From: Methanobacteriota archaeon
GTDB lineage: Archaea; Thermoplasmatota; Poseidoniia; Poseidoniales; Thalassarchaeaceae
Reading direction: 5' to 3'
Length of the DNA: 15,420 bases
Assembly: GCA_002725475.1 (NCBI GenBank)
Contig: PBPH01000039.1
Location: forward strand, 1 to 15,420
Position 1 is the stretch's first letter. The number at the start of each line of letters is the position of its first letter. This document shows, piece by piece, positions 1 through 6,751 of this stretch. Below the pieces are notes generated by a model. The model was not told the DNA's origin and made no database searches. It saw only the letters and a list, made by a program, of their open reading frames with translations. A program made the translations under genes and the position numbers.

Positions 1-834
1 CGCAAATCAGCTATGAGAATCATGTGTGAAGAGCAGCGCCACGGGTGGCAGATGGCTTATGTTCTGTGCAATTATTTTGGAGACCATGGAATCCGAGAAG
101 CGCAGAAACTTCTAGAGCGCAACTCATCGGCGAATCCAATTCGAGGCGAGGAAGATCGCCCGCGATTACTGGGCTCATTCAATGAACCAATAGACCACTG
201 GCTTGATTTCTTCATGTTCACTCATTTCATCGATAGAGATGGTAAGTTTCAACTTAAGATGCTCTCGACCTCTTCTTTCAAGCCCCTAGCTGCAAGCATG
301 GGGCCGATGCTTAAGGAGGAGTCATTCCATTTGGGGACTGGCGCCAACGGTATTCGAAGAATCGTTACTCAAGGAGTTATTCCTTGTGCCCTCATTCAAA
401 AGTACGTCAACAAGTGGGTTAGTACCGGTCTTGATTTGTTTGGAGTAGATGAATCAACATCTGCACAATGGGCATATGTATACGGAATCAAAGGAAGATA
501 TGACGAACGGGAAGCTGATGAGCCTGCTGATCGAGATCACCTTAATGAGGCAAGTAGGATGCTTTACTTTGAGGAACTAAACAAGGAGATGGAACGCATC
601 AACGCTCGCCGCAAAGAGGGAGAGCCTGCACTATTCATCCCATCCGATAAGTTCAACCGCAGCGTTGGTAAGTTCCAAGGAAAAAGGCACGACCTGAAGG
701 GCAATCCATTCGAGGGTAATGATAAGGAATGGGAACAGTATCTAGATGAAGCACTACCTAATGATGAGGATGAGGCTCAACTTAAGGAATATTTCAAGGA
801 AGAGTGGATACAGTACCGCGAGTGGAAGGACTGA
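1..834 (+). CDS. boxB: BoxB-like benzoyl-CoA 2,3-epoxidase, oxygenase subunit (C-terminal part)
   Basis: This is the 3' part of a ferritin-like di-iron oxygenase; the reading frame is open to the left edge, so the N-terminal portion lies outside the window. BoxB, with the reductase BoxA, uses O2 to epoxidise the ring of benzoyl-CoA in the cytoplasm. Counting from the ATG at 13, one E-x-x-H iron-binding motif is at residues 7-10 and a second at 103-106. Between them is the block NEPIDHWLDFFMFT followed by DRDGKFQL, which I recognise as typical of BoxB rather than PaaA. The later segments LDLFGVDES, GIKGRYDE and FNRSVGKFQG also align with BoxB from memory. The C-terminus appears about 25 residues shorter than in classical bacterial BoxB. 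The gene is followed on the same strand by an unknown protein and a 3-hydroxyacyl-CoA dehydrogenase. The family call is firm; benzoyl-CoA as substrate is inferred, and another aromatic acyl-CoA is possible. Confidence 0.85.
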   Translation, partial: RKSAMRIMCEEQRHGWQMAYVLCNYFGDHGIREAQKLLERNSSANPIRGEEDRPRLLGSFNEPIDHWLDFFMFTHFIDRDGKFQLKMLSTSSFKPLAASMGPMLKEESFHLGTGANGIRRIVTQGVIPCALIQKYVNKWVSTGLDLFGVDESTSAQWAYVYGIKGRYDEREADEPADRDHLNEASRMLYFEELNKEMERINARRKEGEPALFIPSDKFNRSVGKFQGKRHDLKGNPFEGNDKEWEQYLDEALPNDEDEAQLKEYFKEEWIQYREWKD

Positions 835-862
835 ACTTCTACGGTCTAAAGGTGGTGATGAC

Positions 863-1426
863 ATTCAGGCACACGCCCTGCTAAGCATTGACCGAGAAAG
901 GCTCCGTCCGTTTTTTGAGAGGGTTCCTGAATTGTTTGAGCAACACCACCTACATGAATCGGAGGATCCTACCGGGTACGAGGAATTGCTTTACCGAGTC
1001 TACAGACCTTACACTAGTGGAATGCTTGACATGATAGATGAATGGATGGGGCATGGCCATCGTACTTGGCACTCAGATGTAGAACGAGAGGTTATGCTAA
1101 TGCTGTATGCTATTCGCTATCCAGACACTTTGCTTCTTGAGAGCCTCTCCGATGAAACTGATTTGGACATCAGACGAATTTCAGGCTATCTCCACTTCAT
1201 GAAGCATACCTACTCTATTTGGGATGAGGATACTAGAAAGGGGCTTGAAAAGTTAGGAATTATGATTCCCTCATCCGATAAGGCAGATCCTTTCATCTAT
1301 GGTGCTTATATTTCTGCAATTGAACTATTGAAAGATTTGGCCCCTTACTACTCTTTCATGGAGCATGATGTCCCAAGGCAACGTCTCTTCCAGGCCGCTC
1401 TTGCTGCCTATGGTAGGGAGGGTTGA
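863..1426 (+). CDS. Unrecognised alpha-helical protein, start codon unclear
   Basis: I do not recognise this protein. The frame is open from 746 to 1426, but all its ATG codons (746, 761, 764, 770) lie 65-89 nt inside the end of the boxB-like gene and encode unconvincing arginine-rich sequence. Protein-like sequence begins around 869. The best ribosome-binding site, GGTGGTG at 851-857, sits next to an ATG at 858 that is in the wrong frame and stops after eight codons. The coordinate given here assumes an ATT start at 863; TTG at 932 and ATG at 1022 are other options, and a lost base near 858-885 would repair the frame. The core is acidic, rich in His, Tyr and Leu, apparently all-helical, and has no membrane segment. 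Its stop overlaps the TTG of the next gene region (TTGA), so it is probably co-transcribed with its neighbours and may assist the oxygenase. Confidence 0.55.
   Translation: MQAHALLSIDRERLRPFFERVPELFEQHHLHESEDPTGYEELLYRVYRPYTSGMLDMIDEWMGHGHRTWHSDVEREVMLMLYAIRYPDTLLLESLSDETDLDIRRISGYLHFMKHTYSIWDEDTRKGLEKLGIMIPSSDKADPFIYGAYISAIELLKDLAPYYSFMEHDVPRQRLFQAALAAYGREG
1415..1422 (+). promoter_or_regulatory. Shine-Dalgarno site fixing the start of the hydroxyacyl-CoA dehydrogenase
   Basis: The purine run GGGAGGG lies about 6 nt before the ATG at 1429. It favours that ATG over the TTG at 1423, which overlaps the preceding stop codon and is too close to the purine run. Confidence 0.6.
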
Positions 1427-1428
1427 AA

Positions 1429-2310
1429 ATGCCAATTGAGAAGGTGGCTGTAATAGGGGCCGGAACCATGGGTTCAGGAATTGCTCAAGTTTGTGCTCAA
1501 GTTGGTTGGGAAACTAGACTTTTCGATGCTTTCCCAGAGGGTTTGGAAGCAGGAATGTCTCGAATAGATGCATTTTGGGACAAGGGTATTGCACGTGGTA
1601 AAACCACCCCTGAACAGAAAGATGAATGGACATCTAATCTTCATCCCACCTCTGATATGGTAAGTGCTGTCAGAGATGCTGACATGGTAATTGAAGCGGT
1701 TCCAGAAGTACTCCAAATCAAAGCTAGAGTATTTCATGTCCTAGGTGAAGAGACAAAAGAGGATTGTCTCTTGGCAACAAATACTTCCTCTCTTCCGATT
1801 ACTGACATTGCGGCTGCGTCTGGTCGGCCCGACAGAGTAATTGGAATGCATTTTTTTAACCCTGTTCCAATAATGAAACTACTTGAATTAATAAAACACG
1901 ATTTATGTTCTGAAGAGACTATTTCCTTAGCAACATCAGCAGGTGAAGCGATGGGGAAAACAACAATTCTGGTGAAAGATGTGCCTGGATTTGCAACAAG
2001 CAGACTTGGCGTTGCACTAGGAAACGAGGCAATAAGAATGTTAGCTGAAGGGGTTGCAAGTGCTAATGATATTGATACTGCAATGAAACTGGGTTATAAT
2101 CATCCGATGGGACCCCTCGAATTATCAGATTTAGTTGGTCTAGATGTCCGACGTGATATCTTAAACCATCTTGCTGAAGCTTTTGATGATGATTCTTACC
2201 GGCCACATGAGTTACTAGAAAAATTGGTTGCCGAAGGAGATTTGGGGAAGAAAAGTGGAAAGGGGATTTATGATTGGTCTTCTGGAGAAAAAAGTGAGCG
2301 GACTTTCTAA
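1429..2310 (+). CDS. 3-hydroxyacyl-CoA dehydrogenase (3-hydroxybutyryl-CoA dehydrogenase family)
   Basis: NAD-dependent oxidation of an L-3-hydroxyacyl-CoA to the 3-ketoacyl-CoA, as in beta-oxidation and in the PaaH step of phenylacetate catabolism. The 293-residue length matches single-domain family members (about 280-295). Residues 6-17 carry the Rossmann GxGxxG motif (VAVIGAGTMGSG). Ser120 in NTSS, His141 in GMHFFNPVP and Glu153 in LLELI occupy catalytic positions. The C-terminal dimerisation domain begins near residue 184 with KDVPGFATSRLG, where the Asn usual in NRL is replaced by Ser191; I recall this variant as common in a PaaH-like subfamily. The ATG at 1429 is chosen because of the strong upstream purine run. 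The gene converges with the DUF309 gene, leaving a 12-nt gap. Family assignment is firm; the substrate, possibly the hydroxyadipyl-CoA type given the boxB-like neighbour, is inferred. Confidence 0.93.
   Translation: MPIEKVAVIGAGTMGSGIAQVCAQVGWETRLFDAFPEGLEAGMSRIDAFWDKGIARGKTTPEQKDEWTSNLHPTSDMVSAVRDADMVIEAVPEVLQIKARVFHVLGEETKEDCLLATNTSSLPITDIAAASGRPDRVIGMHFFNPVPIMKLLELIKHDLCSEETISLATSAGEAMGKTTILVKDVPGFATSRLGVALGNEAIRMLAEGVASANDIDTAMKLGYNHPMGPLELSDLVGLDVRRDILNHLAEAFDDDSYRPHELLEKLVAEGDLGKKSGKGIYDWSSGEKSERTF
2288..2293 (-). terminator. Possible oligo-U terminator of the leftward DUF309 transcript
   Basis: Six A residues on the plus strand give U6 in the leftward RNA, about 30 nt past the DUF309 stop and inside the end of the convergent dehydrogenase gene. 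Archaeal terminators are often short U-runs without a hairpin. The evidence is only the run and its position. Confidence 0.25.
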
Positions 2311-2322
2311 TTCAATGATTAA

Positions 2323-2721
2323 TCAAATTTGAACGTCGTTGGGATTTAGATCCCAACATGGATTTTCTAATTTTGAATCATTTAGAAATGGAATTACCTC
2401 ATCGAGTAATTTAGGAATATCCACAGACCAAATTGTTCCGAAAAATGGTAATTCAGGGGTGCCAAGTTTGTCGGTAAGTTTGCCCCACATGTTATTTATT
2501 CCTCTTGGGTTTTGTCGTTCATATTGAAACATCAGTGCAGTGACCTGAATCAAGCCTTGAATTCCAAGAATGAATTTGATATTTACCTCTCTAGCTTTGA
2601 GTGATTTCCACATTTCTTCCCAACCCTCATGAGCGTGCCAGTATCGACCTAAATTGAATTCAGATACACCATCATCTAGATGCCCTTGTTCCTTTTCAGT
2701 TAGCGGACAGCCTTCATCCAT
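2323..2721 (-). CDS. DUF309 family protein
   Basis: A small (132 aa) soluble helical protein of the DUF309 family, whose biochemical function is not established. The diagnostic pattern is present: FNLGRYWHAHEGWEEMW at about residues 22-38 (H-x-H-E-x-W-E core) and the helix IQGLIQVTALMFQYE at about 54-68, matching the family's GLIQ-plus-aromatic signature, then NPRGINNMW. The ATG at 2721 is preferred over the longer open frame because GGGGGTGG lies four bases before it and because a longer start would run inside the upstream crotonase gene. It starts 16 nt after the crotonase stop on the same strand, so the two are probably co-transcribed. The C-terminus ends with a Trp-Asp-Leu-Asn-Pro segment. 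A role in acyl-CoA metabolism is only guilt by association. Confidence 0.8.
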   Translation of the reverse strand: MDEGCPLTEKEQGHLDDGVSEFNLGRYWHAHEGWEEMWKSLKAREVNIKFILGIQGLIQVTALMFQYERQNPRGINNMWGKLTDKLGTPELPFFGTIWSVDIPKLLDEVIPFLNDSKLENPCWDLNPNDVQI

Positions 2722-2737
2722 AATGCCACCCCCTGAA

Positions 2738-3505
2738 CTATTTTTTCTGAAGGAACTCGTTGACTCCTTGAGAAAACTCCTCAGTTTGACTTGCTGCAAC
2801 AATTCTTTCTTGTTCTTCCTTTAGTTGAACCGAGAAAATATTGTAGGATTGTGATTCAAGTAACTGTTTCGTACCGCCCCTACTAGCCCTTGCCCATTTA
2901 CCCCATTCTTTTGCTACATCTATTGCTCGATCAACTAGATTTTCAGGATTTGTCACTTCATCAATTGCGCCATGTTCTAATGCATCAATTGACGACCAAG
3001 TTTCATTTTCAAAGAAGAATCTGCGTGACCTTTGCTCACCCACTAATCTTGGCAATAGCCATGTTGTTCCACCATCAGGACTCAATCCCAGGGGAAAAAA
3101 AGCAGCCGCAAGTTTAGCACCTGAACTAGCAACACGATAATCTGCAGATAATGCCAACCCTAGGCCACCCCCTGCTGCTGCACCATTTATCGCCGCAACA
3201 TAGACTGTGTCTGACTGTCTAATTTTTACTAGCAATGGATGAAGGATATCAGTAAGGCCACTAACCAAATCTGCTATTGTACCATCATCATAGCAAGAAC
3301 GGAATTCATTAATGTCAGCACCAGCACAGAAAAATTTCCCGGAACCTGTCAGAACATAGGCAGAAATTTCATCATCATCAATCAGTGAATAAAGAGTTTC
3401 AGAAATTTGTTTTATTGATTTGATACTGAATGCATTTTGTGCGGATTCTGCTAACAGAGTTACCACTGCCACCCCGCCAGGTAGCCTCTCGACGTTCACT
3501 CCCAC
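2738..3505 (-). CDS. Enoyl-CoA hydratase/isomerase family protein, PaaG-like
   Basis: A 255-residue crotonase-fold enzyme acting on a CoA thioester. The two oxyanion-hole segments are visible: FFCAGADI at about 58-65 and NGAAAGGGLGLALSADYRV at about 107-125. The first catalytic-Glu region of hydratases is replaced by AAAFFPLGLSP. Next comes DGGTTWLLPRLVG (144-156), whose Asp144 matches the catalytic Asp of PaaG-type isomerases (family motif PDxGGTWLLPR). This suggests isomerisation or ring opening of an epoxide or unsaturated acyl-CoA rather than simple hydration. The start is GTG at 3505 with GGGGAG just upstream; an in-frame TGA at 3521-3523 blocks any longer form, and GTG at 3499 is an alternative. 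It is divergent from the aldehyde dehydrogenase gene and followed by DUF309. Family certain; the PaaG-like reaction is inferred from the Asp motif. Confidence 0.9.
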   Translation of the reverse strand: MGVNVERLPGGVAVVTLLAESAQNAFSIKSIKQISETLYSLIDDDEISAYVLTGSGKFFCAGADINEFRSCYDDGTIADLVSGLTDILHPLLVKIRQSDTVYVAAINGAAAGGGLGLALSADYRVASSGAKLAAAFFPLGLSPDGGTTWLLPRLVGEQRSRRFFFENETWSSIDALEHGAIDEVTNPENLVDRAIDVAKEWGKWARASRGGTKQLLESQSYNIFSVQLKEEQERIVAASQTEEFSQGVNEFLQKK

Positions 3506-3572
3506 GGCTCCCCGTCCGAGTCATACCTCTTAAGTGCATGAATCTGTTAGAGATGGCTAGGTGGTACGATTC
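3506..3572. promoter_or_regulatory. Divergent intergenic region between crotonase and aldehyde dehydrogenase
   Basis: About 67 bp separate two divergent catabolic genes, so promoters for both must lie here or just inside the genes. It holds a GGGGAG ribosome site for the crotonase (leftward) and AGGTGG at 3559-3564 for the aldehyde dehydrogenase (rightward). The only TATA-like element I see is the palindromic CTTAAG at 3529-3534, which could serve either direction. Promoter assignment is tentative. Confidence 0.4.
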
Positions 3573-4991
3573 ATGATGCAACGCGGACAGTTATACATCA
3601 ATGGTGAATGGGTTTCTCCAGATGGAAAAGGAACAATCGATGTGATTAATCCTTCAACTGAAGAGGTAATTGGTTCAGTGCCGGTTTCTTCAAGAACTGA
3701 TGTTGATTTGGCGGTTGCGGCAGCCAAAGCAGCATTTCCCACGTGGTCAAAAAGTAGTATTGAAGAAAGATCTAATTTTTTGAATGCCATTTCTGCCGCA
3801 TTAAAGGAAAGAGGAGAGGAACTCGCCCAACTCATTACTGCTGAAGTTGGAACACCGATTGGATACAGTAGAATGGCTATGGTTGGCACCCCTCGTGTAG
3901 TTTCAAGATCGTATGCTAAAATTCTAGAGGAATTTAGTTGGGAAGAAGAAATTCGCAATTCCTTAGTAGTTAAGGAGCCTGTTGGAGTTTGTGCATTCAT
4001 AACACCATGGAATTTTCCATTGCACCAAATAATAGGCAAGGTTGCTCCAGCAATTGCTGCAGGTTGTACCATGGTTCTCAAACCATCCAAAGAAGCACCT
4101 CTAAATGCCTTCATTCTAGCTGATATAATTGATGAAATCGGCTTACCTGCTGGTGTTTTCAATCTAGTTAGTGGCCATGGATCAGAGGCTGGCGAACATC
4201 TTTCGGGTCATTCAGATGTTGACATGGTATCATTCACCGGATCTACTGCAGCAGGTATTAGAGTCAGTCAGATCTCTGCACCGACCGTTAAACGAGTTAC
4301 ACTTGAATTGGGTGGAAAAAGTGCAAATGTAATCCTCAGAGATGCTGATATTGCAAGGGCTGCAAAAAATTCTGTAGGGGCTTGTTTTGCTAATTCTGGG
4401 CAAACCTGTTCGGCTCTAACACGATTAATTGTACCAGCAGAAAACCGGGATGAAATTGTTGAAATTATTTCATCTCGAGTTGCAGGTTACACTGCTGGCG
4501 ATCCTTTAGATGAGGCTGTTCGTTGTGGCCCAATGGCTTCAGCAAGACAGCAAACCAGCGTGTCTGAGTATATTCAAAGTGGAATTGATGAGGGTGCAAC
4601 CCTAATCGCTGGAGGTATTGGGATTCCTGAGGGTATTGACAAAGGGTTTTTCGTACGTCCAACAGCTTTTGCTGATGTGACTCCTGAGATGAGGATTTGG
4701 AATGAAGAGGTGTTTGGTCCCCTTTTGGTTATTGCAACATACGAAACTGAAGATGAAGCACTAGAACTAGCAAATGATTCGGAATATGGCCTTTCTGGTG
4801 GTGTTTGGTCCATGGACGAAGAACGGGCTATGGACTTCGCACGACAAATGAGAACTGGCCAGGTTAGTATTAATGGGGGTCATTTCAACATTTCAGCTCC
4901 TTTCGGGGGTTACAAAATGTCAGGTAATGGTAGAGAACTCGGGCTTCACGGACTAGAAGAATTCCTAGAATTGAAGGCAATTCAGCGTTGA
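3573..4991 (+). CDS. NAD(P)-dependent aldehyde dehydrogenase
   Basis: Oxidises an aldehyde to the carboxylic acid with NAD(P)+ in the cytoplasm. The 472-residue length is normal for the ALDH superfamily. Numbered from the ATG at 3573: ITPWNFPLHQ with Asn147, the cofactor-binding KPSKEAP (Lys170 region), FTGSTAAG near 221-228, the general-base Glu245 in LELGGKSAN, and the catalytic Cys279 in SGQTCSALTR. EEVFGPLL and the C-terminal PFGGYKMSGNGRELG complete the pattern. The ATG at 3573 is preferred because AGGTGG sits about eight bases before it; GTG at 3561 would add four residues. In the context of a boxB-like oxygenase it could oxidise a ring-opening semialdehyde (the BoxD or PaaZ role). With the downstream alkane monooxygenase it could instead oxidise fatty aldehydes. 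The sequence does not decide between these. Confidence 0.93.
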   Translation: MMQRGQLYINGEWVSPDGKGTIDVINPSTEEVIGSVPVSSRTDVDLAVAAAKAAFPTWSKSSIEERSNFLNAISAALKERGEELAQLITAEVGTPIGYSRMAMVGTPRVVSRSYAKILEEFSWEEEIRNSLVVKEPVGVCAFITPWNFPLHQIIGKVAPAIAAGCTMVLKPSKEAPLNAFILADIIDEIGLPAGVFNLVSGHGSEAGEHLSGHSDVDMVSFTGSTAAGIRVSQISAPTVKRVTLELGGKSANVILRDADIARAAKNSVGACFANSGQTCSALTRLIVPAENRDEIVEIISSRVAGYTAGDPLDEAVRCGPMASARQQTSVSEYIQSGIDEGATLIAGGIGIPEGIDKGFFVRPTAFADVTPEMRIWNEEVFGPLLVIATYETEDEALELANDSEYGLSGGVWSMDEERAMDFARQMRTGQVSINGGHFNISAPFGGYKMSGNGRELGLHGLEEFLELKAIQR

Positions 4992-5039
4992 AGCGAAAAG
5001 CGTCATTAGGGGATTGGAATTTTCCATTGTCAGGGGGAG

Positions 5040-5672
5040 ATGGTTTTGAGTGAGGCAGAAAGTAAAAGAGCGCCTCGCCTAGTTTTGATTTCTGGAGTAG
5101 CTGGTGCTGGAAAATCGACCCTAGCAAAACAAATTGCTATTGGACTCGAATTTGATAGAATTGCTAGTACTGACACAATTCGAGAGGTGCTTAGGACCGC
5201 ATCTAACCCTACTGAAAATCCAGCCCTCCATCGTTCTACTTTCTCTCAGGGATCTACAGGTGATGCAAATACCGATTGGTTAGATGCTAGCGCAGCAGTA
5301 GAATCCGGTATCGAGGCTGTTATTTCTCGCGCACGTAGAGAAGGAATAGACATCATTGCAGAAGGAGCACATATTATCCCATCTAATAGAATTCTAAACG
5401 AGTGGAGAGAGCAAGGAGGGGTAGCTATCGGAATTACTCTTACCATCGATAATGAAACCGTTCATGAAGAACGAATTGTTGAAAGAGAGGCTCATTCCCA
5501 TCGCGGTTCTTCTAGATATTTGGCCTCCTTCCATAGAATTAGAAACATTCAATCAGGACTAATTACTCGGGCGAAAGGAGCCGGTTGGAAAATTATTGAT
5601 ACCCATCTACACACTGACAATTTAGAGAAAATACGACAATGGCTCGATGAAGAATGGTATCGCACAAGGTGA
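5040..5672 (+). CDS. 2-phosphoglycerate kinase-like P-loop protein
   Basis: A 210-residue nucleotide-binding protein related to archaeal 2-phosphoglycerate kinase, which makes 2,3-bisphosphoglycerate in some methanogens. Visible features are the Walker A loop GVAGAGKST at 19-27, the ASTDTIREVLR segment at 42-52 typical of this family (usually G-T-D-x-I-R-E), and AEGAHIIP at 107-114, matching the family's EGxHxxP motif. The second half carries an Arg/Glu-rich lid-like region (EERIVEREAHSHRGSSRY). The purine run GGGGGAG directly abuts the ATG at 5040, while an in-frame TTG at 5046 has ideal spacing of about six bases, so the protein may begin MSEAESKRAP. It lies 48 nt after the aldehyde dehydrogenase and 4 nt before the alkane monooxygenase, suggesting one transcript. 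The substrate is uncertain, and the link to hydrocarbon oxidation is positional only. Confidence 0.75.
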   Translation: MVLSEAESKRAPRLVLISGVAGAGKSTLAKQIAIGLEFDRIASTDTIREVLRTASNPTENPALHRSTFSQGSTGDANTDWLDASAAVESGIEAVISRARREGIDIIAEGAHIIPSNRILNEWREQGGVAIGITLTIDNETVHEERIVEREAHSHRGSSRYLASFHRIRNIQSGLITRAKGAGWKIIDTHLHTDNLEKIRQWLDEEWYRTR

Positions 5673-5676
5673 AGAA

Positions 5677-6699
5677 ATGTCAGAACTAGGACCTGAACCC
5701 GAATATAGATACTTAGTTAGTTTCATTATTCCAATTTCAGCCATAATTGGAAACTATGTTGGAGGATATTATTCGGCTTCTGCAATCATCATCGCTCTCG
5801 GAATTTTCCCGCTATTAGATCATATTTCTGGACAAATTCCCGAACCTAGACCATCCCGTAATAATAGTAAATTATTGGTTGCAATGCTATATGCTCATGG
5901 AATAATTAATCCAATAATTATTCTATCCTTTGGATATCGAATTTTCCTAGATGGATTTACCGATACTTTTTGGTTGGCTGGTTTGTCAACAGGGATGGCA
6001 ACTGGTATTTCTGGAATATTAGTAGGCCATGAACTAGGTCATACAAAACCGCGTTCATTTGGTTGGTGGCTAGCAAGAATCAACTTATATCTCGCATTCT
6101 ATGGACATTTTACCACTGAACACAATTACAATCATCACAAAAATGTGGCTACTGAAAAGGATCCAGTAAGCGCCCCCCTTGGCCGAGGTTTGTGGTTACA
6201 TATGCTATATTGTATTCCTGGACAGTATGTAAGTTCATGGAATATTGAAAAGAAAAGAGCAATGAAAAGAGAGAAGAACACATTCTTTCTATTCAATCCA
6301 ATAGTTTTGGTAGTAATAATTGAAGTATTATTTTTCATATCTGTTTGGTTTATGATTAACCAAATTGTTGCTTTGGCCATTCTTTATCAAGCCGTTGTTA
6401 GTATCTTTTTGCTTGAATATGTAAATTACATTCGACACTATGGCCTTCGAAGAGAAGTAAACGAAAGGCAAACAGAAGCCCATTCATGGCAAACAGAAAA
6501 GAGGTTGAGTCGGTGGGCATTATTTGAACTGACTAGACACCCTGCACACCACTTAGAAGCTAGTTTGCCATTTTGGAAACTACAACCATATGAAGATGCG
6601 CCCTCACTACCTTCTGGCTACTTCGCTATTTTTTGGCCCTGCCTAATCCCACCCATATGGAAGAGGATGATGGATAAGCGAATCCCGCAAGAAACCTAG
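5677..6699 (+). CDS. alkB: AlkB-type alkane 1-monooxygenase (integral-membrane di-iron)
   Basis: A membrane-embedded non-haem di-iron monooxygenase of the fatty-acid desaturase superfamily; AlkB hydroxylates the terminal methyl of medium-chain alkanes using electrons from rubredoxin. Numbered from the ATG at 5677 (340 aa), the histidine boxes are HELGH at 118-122, EHNYNHH at 148-154, NYIRHYG at 250-256 and RHPAHH at 287-292. These give the nine histidines expected for two irons. The flanking NVATEKDP after box 2 and the HYG motif are hallmarks of AlkB rather than of lipid desaturases. Several hydrophobic segments are present near 12-50, 68-88, 98-117 and 207-245. The usual Gly in the second box is Asn, and the residue before HYG is Arg. 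The ATG at 5677 is chosen because AGGTGAAGAA precedes it; it follows the kinase stop by 4 nt. No rubredoxin or reductase is visible. The gene looks AT-richer than its left neighbours. Confidence 0.9.
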   Translation: MSELGPEPEYRYLVSFIIPISAIIGNYVGGYYSASAIIIALGIFPLLDHISGQIPEPRPSRNNSKLLVAMLYAHGIINPIIILSFGYRIFLDGFTDTFWLAGLSTGMATGISGILVGHELGHTKPRSFGWWLARINLYLAFYGHFTTEHNYNHHKNVATEKDPVSAPLGRGLWLHMLYCIPGQYVSSWNIEKKRAMKREKNTFFLFNPIVLVVIIEVLFFISVWFMINQIVALAILYQAVVSIFLLEYVNYIRHYGLRREVNERQTEAHSWQTEKRLSRWALFELTRHPAHHLEASLPFWKLQPYEDAPSLPSGYFAIFWPCLIPPIWKRMMDKRIPQET

Positions 6700-6720
6700 T
6701 TAAAATTTCAAATTCAAGAA

Positions 6721-6729
6721 TAATAAAAT
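6721..6729 (+). promoter_or_regulatory. TATA-like box for a leaderless small membrane protein gene
   Basis: The AT-rich stretch AATAAAATA lies centred about 27 bp before the ATG at 6752, the distance expected between an archaeal TATA box and the transcription start. No Shine-Dalgarno sequence precedes that ATG (context CTCTCGAAAATTT), so transcription probably starts at or next to the ATG. Confidence 0.45.
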
Positions 6730-6751
6730 ATTGCCGCCCTCTCGAAAATTT

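Noticed and set aside
1..834. Assignment as PaaA (phenylacetyl-CoA epoxidase)
   Set aside because: The NEP..WLDFFMFT and DRDGKFQL blocks and the spacing of the E-x-x-H motifs fit BoxB better than PaaA.
1474..1737. Minus-strand 87-codon open frame
   Set aside because: Antisense to the Rossmann domain of the dehydrogenase, with no supporting signal.
3557..4162. A 201-codon open frame on the minus strand
   Set aside because: It lies entirely opposite the well-supported aldehyde dehydrogenase and has no recognisable domain or ribosome site; it is a codon-bias shadow.
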